Assembly (NCBI GenBank): GCA_019155205.2
Contig: JAHNZQ020000004.1
Span: forward strand, 1,735,728-1,786,903
Source: Gracilaria vermiculophylla
Lineage: Eukaryota > Rhodophyta > Florideophyceae > Gracilariales > Gracilariaceae
Length of the DNA: 51,176 bases
Direction of reading: 5' to 3'
Shown here: positions 43,103 through 51,176 of the stretch, in pieces
Position numbering within the stretch: position 1 is the stretch's first letter
Layout of the letters: every line of letters begins with the position of its first letter
Notes under the pieces: model-generated
What the model saw: only the letters and a program-made list of their open reading frames with translations
Databases searched by the model: none
What the model was told of the DNA's origin: nothing
Translations under genes and position numbers: made by a program

Positions 43103-45104
43103 AGAGTTTGTGGCATTTCTGCCCTTCGGGGTTACAGAATTTCTTCTGGAAGAACACAAAGTTGCCGGTTTCAATTGTTCCAGGGCCTTCCCGCTGCAAG
43201 CGAGCATCGAATTCTCGCTTCTAAGCGGCTTCAAATCCTGCCATTGACTTCGGCGTAGCGGGGCTTAGTTTCACCAACCAGTTTTTTCACCGTCTGCGGT
43301 AGTCATGCAATGATGGGAAATTGTCAAGCGTAGCTTGGGGTTCCAAAGCTACCAGGGGTGAAGTCCGGGACAGCACCAACTGAAACGGTGATACCCCTGT
43401 AGTCCGGTGAACGTTTTTTGTTGTATGCGAGTGTCCGCGCGTCCGGGTACACGTCCAATGTGCTTTGGGTGATCAGCATTATACGGTCGTAGAGAAGCGA
43501 GGATATTGCGACAAAACCGTTCAACTAGCCCATTACATTGGGGATTTTATATCTTAGTGAACAGGTTCCTCATGTCCGGGATATGGCAGAAATTTTTATA
43601 GGACTGGGATGTGAATTGGTTTCCCTCATCGGATAGGAACTCCACCGTAGGGCCATAGATGAGTATCCTATTCGGGACGAGCGTATCGGAAGCCGTAAAG
43701 GCCGTAATCCTTCGCAAAGGGACAGTTCAAACTAATTATGTTAAACGGTCCGTGACAACGAGTAAGAACTTGTTGCCTCTCTGGATCGAGAGAAGTGGAC
43801 CGTGGAGGTCGATCGCAAGAATCTCAGGTGGTGCCCGTGCCGGTTAAATCGGGAGTTTTGTTGTATGATTGCGGAGATTTTCCCTGTTCTTAGCTAACTC
43901 GATGCAGAAACCCACAGTTTTGTAACATTCCATGGCCATGACGGGCCAGTAAAAACCGATTCTGAGGGTCAGGACGAGCTTTCCCCTGAAACGTGGCCAC
44001 TTACCTTCGTTTAATGCGGAAATTCCAATACCCGGGTTTTTGAAATTGTGAGGAACCACGATCTGTGGCATGGCGTCAACGGTGGGGATAAGATGCCCAA
44101 ATTCATGAACCCAGCAAGGGAGACGTTCACTGCAGTTGATACGGTCTCGTATCTCCGTGCAGGACGGATCGACAAATTGTTCTCTGATTATTTTCTCGGG
44201 TTGTGCCGGAACCAAACATCCCGGTACAGGTTTCGCATCATGACGCTCGCCTTCGGCGAGCATATTGTCAATATCAACTCCAATGTTCCAGTTGACTGGC
44301 CACTCCGGCCCCGCTGGGTCAATCATTTCCGTATTGGAAAACTCATCCGTGAAATAGAAGACTCCATCGTCCTCCGAAGGTAATACTTCCGCGGTAGTGC
44401 ACATTCGCGACAGAGCGTTGGCCTGTGTGTTCTGTGTACCCTTTTTGTATACAAGTTGAAAAACCTATTCCGCTAAGCGCAGTCTCCATCGCATGAGGCG
44501 ACCTGACGGATCCGAAATGTTCATCAATCAACTCACTGAGGTGTAGTCTGCGTAAACGGTAAAATGCACTGACGCCTGATATAAGCGAAAAACGGTTAAT
44601 GCCCATACGACTGCGAGGCACTCTTCCTTCGAGACGGAGTAGTTCGGCTCGTGATCACGGAGCGAGCGAGACCAATAGCCAATTGAATGTGGTTCCCCCT
44701 CCAGAGTGATTTTGAAAAGCGCGCAACCGAGTTGGTAGTCGCTTGAATCCGTATCAACGTAGTATGGAAAACCTAGTTTTAGTAAAGACAAGAGCGGTGC
44801 TGAAATGACTGCATTCCTAAGAGAGTTCACAGTATTAGTTTGAGCGGATGTAAAAGGTTCCATTTTAGATGGCTGACCATTCTGTAGCGGCGCGTTGAAA
44901 GGCGCAGAAATACCATAAAAATCCGGGATGAACCGTCTGTAGACGTTTACTAGCCCCAGGAAGAAGCGTAGCTCTGTTTGCGTTCTAGGTTCCTCTGCTT
45001 TTGCGAAGTATTTAAGAAGAGCTTTCTTGAAGTGTGAATGTCCAGGGCGGATAAGATGCTGCTTGTGCAAGTGACTTTGCTTTCAATGTACTCCAAATTT
45101 TCCT

Positions 45105-45347
45105 TGTTGGCTAACGGCGATGGTCGTTGAGTATATAGCTGGCTAAATGCGTTGCTGGGAGACTGGATTACTGGCTGTGTGCATACGTAGACGGAACGGA
45201 CGTGGAGGACGTTGGTGCATGGAGGGAGAATACATTGACACGCAGAACGTAAGAAATTGTGCACTGTCATGCTCTTGTGAGTGCACCTAATTTTCGTGTC
45301 TTGTTGTGCCTTGCTGTTGTAAGCATTATTCATTTGTAGCCAGCACA
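45105..45347 (-). repeat. LTR-like repeat inserted in gypsy 3
   Basis: The minus strand reads TGTGCTGGCTACAAATG...CGTTAGCCAACA, with TG...CA ends and short inverted similarity (TGTGCTGGCTA/TAGCCAACA). It shares about 110 bases with 4-258 on the plus strand. It interrupts the reverse transcriptase between FLGHKIEVSG and the RTQTELRFFLGLVNVYRRF block. Flanking pentamers do not match. Further non-gypsy sequence up to about 45440 is unexplained. Confidence 0.5.
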
Positions 45348-46289
45348 TCTATTTCATTATAGAATTTGATTGGAAGTATTCAGTGTCTCCCTTTTTTGTA
45401 GTGAAATTTTAGATTTGACAAGGTTTGCGCGACTGAACAACTATATAAATTATGGTCAAGGCAGCTCTAAGTTAGTCCGATCCAGAGCCGGCGAATGTCC
45501 TTCGCATCCCCTAAACGTTTCCTTTTCCCCGCTGACCTCTATTTTGTGCCCCAAAAATTTCAATTTATTTTTGAGAAACTCGCACTTCCTCTTTTTGCAG
45601 GTCAGCTCTGCATCCCGTGTAATGGTCAGAACCTCCCACACATGGGTGAGGTGTTCATTTGGAGTATCGGAGGAGACGATGGTGTCACTCAGATACACGA
45701 GACATCTCCACCACCTCATGCGGCTCAATAGGATGTCAATGGAACGCTGGAAGAAGGCCTGGGCGTTGCTTAGCACGAAGGCCATCCACTTGAAGCGAAG
45801 AGAGCCAGAATGGCAAACGAATGTGGTCTTGTCACGGTCTTCTTCCGGAACGTGGACTTTCCACTGGCCCTTATTAGCATCTAACGCAGTAAACACGGTG
45901 ACCCTCCCAAGGGGGTCAAAACACACTCGTGCATACGAGAAATGGGGTGCGTATCGCGTATCGTTACGGCATTGGGCCTGCCATACGTGACACAGAATCC
46001 CCAGAGCCCATCGGGCTTCAATTTAGGTACCACTCGAGACGCTCAAGACGACTGAGCAGGCTCAATGAGACCTGTAAGGAGCATCTTGTCTACTCAAAAC
46101 TGTTCCTTTTCCTTGGCCTTCGGTCCGACCCTGCAAGGGTGCCATGACACCGGTCTCGCGTCCGGCAAAACATCATTACTGTGCTCCGTTGCAGAAACCT
46201 CCCGAAAGGAGCCGCTCCACATCGCGGTGGACTCCCGCAGCATATTGTGGAGGCGTTCACGTTGTTACTCTGGTAGCGCCATTCGCCTC

Positions 46290-48688
46290 TAACCCAACTA
46301 GTCTATGCCCTGCCACCCGGAGCTCCCAGCAATCGTCGAGAAATATTACGACGTCTTCCATGAAGACCTTTCGCACACGCTCCCTCCAAAAAAAACCTCG
46401 ATTTCGAGATCAACTTTAAACAACACGAAGCCTCACCGGTCCGCCCAGTCATCTGCCTGTCTGCAAATGAAATCACACTGCTGCAAGACACCCTGGACCA
46501 TCTCCTCTGCAAGAGCCTCATCCGTTCCTCTACCTCCCCTTATGGAGCACCCGTCTTCATCGTCAAAATGAAGTCTGGGAAGTTCCGGGTGGTGTGCAAC
46601 TATCGTGGGCAAAATCAAATCACTATCCTAACTCCACATCCCTGCCATTCATCTATGAAGCGCTAAAATAGTTTTCAAGCGCGTGATACTTTTCTCAGAT
46701 TGCTTTAGTAGGCAGGCTCCTACCACGAAATGAAAATACGGGAAAAGAATCGCCAAAAAACTTCCATTCGTACCCGCTTCGGTTCCTTCGAATGGCGTGT
46801 CTTGTGTCTCGGGCTCAGAAAATGCCCCAGCCGTGTTCTCGCGACTCATGACGACCGTTTTTCGCTCCCTCAATGGACGATGCCTCGTGTTCTACCCCGA
46901 CGACATCCGGGTATACAACCAAACTATCGAGGAACTCAAGACGCACTTGCATGCGGTATTCGAAGCACTTCCCGCAAACTACTTATTTGCGAATCGCAGC
47001 AAAAGCGCATTCGGCGCGATAGAAGTGGACGTTTTCGCTTTTTTTTGTCGGTGAAAGAAATCGCCACACAAAACCACCTCACCAGTGCCGTCCGCATTGG
47101 CCCACGCCACGCAACATCAGGCATGGACAGCAACGCATGGGACTGGCACACTTCTACCGCCGTTTTATCAAGAGATACACAGACATCTTGCGCTCCATCT
47201 CGGAACTGCTCAGCACCCACATCCTCTCTCGGTATACATAGCAAGGAGAAGCTTTTAAATAGCTGAAGGACGCACACACCTCAGCTCCGTTGCTGGCTCA
47301 TGCCAACCCCACCCAGCCATTCGTATTTGCCCCCGACACTTTTCAGTTCGCAGTTAGTGTGACACTCTTGCAGAACGAACACCCGGTCGCCTTTCGCTCT
47401 CATCGACTCTCGCCGGCAGAGAGCAAATGGGATACGGGAGATCAGGAGCGCCTCGCAGCTATGATCTCCTTCCGCGCATGGAGTCCCTACCTCCGAGCTC
47501 GCCCATTCACGCTTCTAACGCATCATCACCCGATCACATATCTCCAGGCGAAGTACAAGCTCTCTAGACGACACTGTCGTTGGCTTGATGAGATCCAGGA
47601 AGTCTCATTGGACATCAAAAAAATCGCGGGAGCAAAAACTGTTGCACCCAAAGCTCTCAACCGCCGCCCAGATCACAAACCACGGCGTCTGTGCGCTCTT
47701 CAGGCCCAGTTCGTCGACGTAAATACCCGCATTCGAGATTTGAAGGAGACCGATTAACTAGCCCAGTCATTGCTCTCACCAGACACGGACACATCTCCGA
47801 GCTGCCACCGTACTATGAACTTACAGGTAATGGAAGTCCTCATTTATTGGACAGTAACATTGCCGTTACGGCTCTATATCCCCCCGGGAGCCTCCGTATG
47901 TAGCTCATCGCAAATTTCCATTGCATTGGCCACCTGGGTGCGGATAAGACGTACTGAAAGGCTTGGCAACACGCGTTTTGACCTTAGATGTACACGGACG
48001 TATTGCATTTCACTGGCAAATGCCGCCAATGGCATTCCAAAAAAGTGCCCAATACTGCTCTACCAGGCAAGCTACAGCCCCTACCCATCCCAATTCGGTG
48101 CTAAGAGACAGTAACGTTCGACTTTCCGACGGAGCTCCAAAGTAATGCCGCGGGACAACGCAATCCACGTCATTGTCCACAAACTGTCAAATCGAGCAGT
48201 TTTTATCACCTCTACGATATCGGCCTAAGCAAAGGAGACATTCGGAATCTTCGATAGCTATATGCTCTCGATGTTTGGAGTCCCTCGAACCCAAGTCTCT
48301 GTCTGAGATACGACGGTAGCCAAACAGTTCTAGCCCTCCCTCACGCGCCTCTTAGGCATCCATTCGAAAGTATCGTCAGCAGACCACCACCCGACGGACA
48401 ACCAGTCAAAAAGTCTCATCCAAACCCAGGCGTCAATGTTTCTTCCCACGGTCCAGGCCCCCCCGACCGACTGGCACTTGGCCATTCCAACGCTGCAGTT
48501 CGAATATAACTCTTAACGACACGGAAGCACCAGAATCCCACTATTCGAAGCCAGTCTATGCTATACTCCACCTTCTCCGAAGACGCGCGCGCTTGACGCC
48601 ATCATCCAATGCCAATGACTTTGACAATCTCCGCGACGCTCTTTTGGCTTTCGCCCGCGACAGTATTGAAGCGGCGATTGCGTGCCAG
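46290..48688 (+). pseudogene. Gypsy 4 pol relic
   Basis: A plus-strand gypsy pol from a family different from the other three. It begins at VEKYYDVFHEDLSHTLPPKK (about 46330), then STSPYGAPVFIVKMKSGKFR (about 46530), IRTRFGSFEWRV, SENAPAVFSRL and the palm motif FYPDDI (about 46890). RNase H and tether parts follow (PFVFAPDTFQFAVSV, about 47320). Integrase sequence runs to AIACQ at 48688. Several frameshifts and stops occur. Its reading continues after the first LTR as KHYVDEKRSNL (49247 on), showing that the LTR interrupted it. No LTR or gag of its own is visible. Confidence 0.85.
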
Positions 48689-49241
48689 TGTGGTACAGTC
48701 CGTTCTACTTTCGAGGTAGTAGCGCACAGCGTCCGTTAGGAGTTTTTGATGACTCCAAAGGCGCGAGTTCCTAAAAAAGGTCTCCAGTAATCGCTATCGC
48801 GAGCCGGTGGAATTCGTCAAAAGGATTCGCAAACACCAAGCGGAGGGGGAGGTTCACTGAACGGACAATGCTCCCACAGGCGCTGCTACGAGGCGACCTG
48901 GGGATCGGCGGCTTTGAAACATTAGGATAATCGACAAGAGTCCCCAACCGGAAAAGTAGGTGAAGACTCAAGGGTGCTTGGTTTACTTCCCCAGAGGTGG
49001 AGCTCGGCTGGCAGATTGAGAAACAAGCTGGAAGCCCGCCTCGGCTGGTCTCAGTACTGTGGTAATTACTCGCACAAATTAACTAAAATAAATTTAAATT
49101 TTACCGTCCCTTAAATATACTGTAGCGCACACGGGCCAAATTATGCACCACGTGGCTCAGTTAATAAAACACGAGCCCTCCTTAGGAATATAATGCCATA
49201 GAACCACATTACAGTACTAGCTTAGAAGCCACTATGTTACA
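48689..49241 (-). repeat. LTR 1 of the tandem array
   Basis: 553 bp, flanked by GCCAG on both sides (48684-48688 and 49242-49246), a perfect 5-bp target duplication. On the minus strand it starts TGTAACATAGTGGC and ends GACTGTACCACA. Same family as 27092-27645. Confidence 0.95.
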
Positions 49242-49307
49242 GCCAGAAGCACTACGTGGACGAAAAGCGCTCCAACCTATAACTATCCGCCAACGACCTC
49301 GTCATAG
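49242..49307 (+). repeat. 66-bp spacer 1, interrupted gypsy 4 coding sequence
   Basis: Begins with the GCCAG duplication and encodes KHYVDEKRSNL*LSANDLVM-type integrase sequence that continues gypsy 4. Nearly identical to 49861-49926. Confidence 0.85.
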
Positions 49308-49860
49308 TGTAGTACTGTCAGCCCTCCTGTCGAGGTAGTAAAGCACAACGTCCGTTAGGAGTTTTTGGTGACTCCAAAGGCGCGAGTTCATAAAAACGGT
49401 CTCCAGTAATCGCTGCCGCGAGCCAGGAAAATTCTTCAAAAGGATTCGCAAACACCAAGCGGAGGAGGAGGTTCACTGGGCGGAAAATGCTCCTACAGGT
49501 GCTGTTACGAAGCAACCTGGGGATCTGCGGCTTTGAAACCTTGGGATGATCGACAAGAGTCCCCAACCGGAAAGGTAGATGAAAACTCATCGGTGCTTGG
49601 TTTACTTTTCCGGAGGTGGAGCTCGGCCGGCAGATTGAGAAACAAGCCGGAAGCCCGCCTCGGCTGGTCTCACTACTGTGGTAATTACTCGCACAAATTA
49701 ACTTAAATAAATTTAAATTTTACCGTCCCTTAAATATACTGTAGCGCACACGGGCCAAATTATGCACCACGTGGCTCAGTTAATAAAACACGAGCCCTCC
49801 TTAGGAGTATCATGCCATAGAACCACATCACAGTACTAGCTTAGAAGCCACTATGTTACA
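49308..49860 (-). repeat. LTR 2 of the tandem array (chimeric)
   Basis: 553 bp. Its first 80 or so plus-strand bases agree with LTR 3 (CTGTCAGCCCTCCTG, AAAGCACAAC). From about 49395 on it agrees mainly with LTR 1, including the GTTACA end. Confidence 0.9.
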
Positions 49861-49926
49861 GCCAGAAGCACTACGTAGACGAAAAGCGCTCCAACCTATA
49901 ACTATCCGCCAACGACCTCGTCATGG
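49861..49926 (+). repeat. 66-bp spacer 2
   Basis: A second copy of the gypsy 4 integrase spacer (49242-49307), with one or two substitutions. Confidence 0.85.
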
Positions 49927-50480
49927 TGTGGTATTGTCAGCCCTCCTGTCGAGGTAGTAAAGCACAACGTCCGTTAGGAGTTTTTGGTGACTCCAAAGGC
50001 GCGTATTCCTAAAGGCGGTCTCCGGTATCCGCTGTCGCGAGCCGGGGGAATTCTGAAAGGGATCCGCAAACACCAAGCGGAGGGGGAGGTTCACTGGGCG
50101 CACAATGCTCCTACAGGCGCTGCTATGATGAGACCTGGGGATCGGCGGCTTAGAAACCTGCGTGAATAGACAAGAGACTCTAACTGGAAAATGTAGAAGA
50201 AGACTCAAGGGTGCTTTTCTTTACTTCCCCAGAGGTGGAGCTCAACCGGCAGCTTAAATATCAAGCCGGGAGCCCGCCTCCGCAGGTCGCACTACTGTGC
50301 TAATTACCCGCATAAAATATCTAAAATAAATAATAAATTCTACCGTATCTTAAGGATACTGTAGCGCACGCGGTCACGATCATGCACTACGTGGCCCAGC
50401 TAATAAATTACGAACCCTCCTTAGGAGTATTATGCCTTAAGGCCAAACCACCATATTTCCGTAGGAGCCACTGTACTACT
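49927..50480 (-). repeat. LTR 3: 3' LTR of an element extending past the window
   Basis: 554 bp. The minus strand is preceded by a polypurine tract and coding sequence, so this is a true 3' LTR. It is the LTR of the array most like the solo LTR at 27092-27645, sharing for example the ATGGTGGTTTGGCCTTAA stretch. Confidence 0.9.
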
Positions 50481-50494
50481 TCCCCCCTTTCCTA
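50481..50494 (-). promoter_or_regulatory. Polypurine tract of the right-end element
   Basis: The minus strand reads AGGAAAGGGGGGA next to LTR 3. Confidence 0.8.
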
Positions 50495-51176
50495 AATAGC
50501 ACCACGTCCTCGAGGTGCATCTTCCGTTTTCTTGATCCCTGGGGTGGCTCCTATCGGTTTTGCGGCAAGTGCGGCCTCCGGCGCTTCGCCCGTTCTCTGC
50601 TTCAGGCGTTCCTTCTCTTCTCCATACTCCCGCGCGGCGGATTGCCGCGGGTTCGCGTTTCACTCCTTGCGGCGTTCGTGGGCTCCAGCTCCTCTTCACC
50701 CGGCGATATCCGCTCCTTCTTGGTGTCATCCTTCGGTGCTGCTGCGCCATTCGGCAGCGCGAGCGTCCGTATCCTCCGGCGCATCGTGCGCGGTGCACGC
50801 GCGCAACTCCCGTGGACGGAGCGTGGGGCAATCCCGTAAGGGTCCCGACCCCCTGGAGGCGTTAGCCACTCTGAGTCCTCCGAGGTTACTCCTTTTGGCA
50901 ACACCCGCGTCGTCGCGTCCGCTCATCTCATCCCCGTGAAGGCGCCGAACTCATAGGTTTCTCGTCGGCATCCCCGTCGTTCTCCGTTGCATATGAGCGC
51001 GCGCCCCGCGATGGTGCCCCATGACTCGCTCGATGCCGGTCGCCCGGATTCGCCTCAGATTCCACGGTGGCGGCTCGATACGACGCCCTCCGCAGTGGTG
51101 CATATAGCGAATCGATCCCCAAGTGGTGTCAGGTCTCTCTCCTCAGGTGCAACCAGGCGTTCTGTCGCTATCCACC
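50495..51176 (-). pseudogene. GC-rich 3' internal region of the right-end LTR element, partial
   Basis: Minus-strand sequence leading into the 3' LTR, clearly richer in G and C than the rest of the window. Overlapping open stretches encode Arg-, Gly-, Ser- and Pro-rich peptides. A frame ends MHLEDVVLFRKGGK at the LTR boundary, like the last residues of a retroelement protein. No protease, reverse transcriptase or integrase motif is visible, so either this is gag-like or the element lacks pol here. The element continues beyond the window, and which frame is real is unclear. Confidence 0.4.

Larger units (their letters stand above)
41053..46290 (-). mobile_element. Gypsy 3: oomycete-like Ty3/gypsy element, 5' truncated
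   Basis: A minus-strand gypsy element whose 5' LTR and gag are missing: sequence similarity ends near 46290, where gypsy 4 begins in the opposite direction. Domains in order are reverse transcriptase, RNase H, integrase and a chromo-like domain, then a polypurine tract and LTR. Two other elements are inserted in it: a TRIM (42792-43102) and a solo LTR (45105-45347). Confidence 0.85.
41608..46290 (-). pseudogene. Gypsy 3 pol relic with C-terminal chromo-like domain
   Basis: Reverse transcriptase starts with MWSGSFREVSATEH (about 46230) and RVGPKAKEKEQF; the palm reads VYLSDTIV at about 45660, so the second position of the YxDD pair is Ser. RNase H shows YYVDTDSSDYQLG and NYSVSKEECLAVVWAL (about 44770-44610). 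The integrase zinc and core parts are scattered over 44450-43300. The C-terminal integrase part HKL/SLVTDGPFNLILVATD is split by the TRIM. It ends with VEDLRNG-like LFEDLRNGVLENIHDTRLKF and the chromo-like VLVRWNSLDNIEDSLEPLAQ (about 41790-41730). Many stops and frameshifts. Confidence 0.85.

Noticed and set aside
48689..50480. A 619-bp satellite repeat
   Set aside because: Each unit is a TG...CA LTR plus a piece of gypsy coding sequence, with a target duplication and a 3' polypurine tract. Recombining LTRs explain it.
1..51176. CRISPR arrays, bacterial operons or plasmid features
   Set aside because: No short regularly spaced direct repeats with unique spacers and no bacterial gene organisation were seen.

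Overview
This window reads as eukaryotic nuclear DNA dominated by transposable elements. I see LTR retrotransposons of both Ty3/gypsy and Ty1/copia type, one Tc1 transposon pair, PIF/Harbinger-like (DDE_4) transposases, solo LTRs and a miniature LTR element (TRIM). There are no bacterial operons, ribosome binding sites or visible introns. The two well-kept long ORFs lack introns and one gypsy family has an integrase tail like those I recall from oomycetes, so an intron-poor protist or alga (red alga or oomycete) is my best guess, with low confidence.

Layout: 1-5545 holds an LTR-like fragment, a decayed DDE_4 transposase (minus) and a scrap of gypsy reverse transcriptase. 5546-10639 is a decayed chromodomain gypsy element (gypsy A). 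10640-16219 is the least repetitive part, with an intact FAD amine/polyamine oxidase gene and an intact DDE_4 transposase gene side by side on the minus strand. 16220-16935 is an internally deleted Tc1 copy with a 100-N assembly gap. 17599-23476 is gypsy B, a sister of gypsy A, inactivated mainly by nonsense codons. 23798-30008 is a copia element (copia 1) with a perfect 5-bp target duplication and a solo LTR nested in it. 30014-32346 and 37384-39772 are unassigned. 32347-37383 is a second copia element (copia 2, minus) with an almost unbroken pol frame and a Tudor-like domain. 39773-41050 is a full-length Tc1 copy. 41053-46290 is a third gypsy element (minus) carrying a 311-bp TRIM and a solo LTR. 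46290-48688 is a fourth gypsy element (plus) that runs into three tandem LTRs (48689-50480); the last of these is the 3' LTR of an element continuing past the right edge.

Of the two candidate host genes, the oxidase is an ordinary cellular enzyme, probably secreted, and the DDE_4 gene may be mobile or domesticated. The most interesting structures are the TRIM (80-bp LTRs, a half-tRNA-type primer site shared with copia 1, a polypurine tract, a perfect AGAGT duplication, and possible Pol III A/B boxes), the LTR array whose middle LTR looks like a crossover product, and the pattern of nonsense codons in gypsy A and B that can be checked copy against copy and mostly fits C-to-T/G-to-A transitions.
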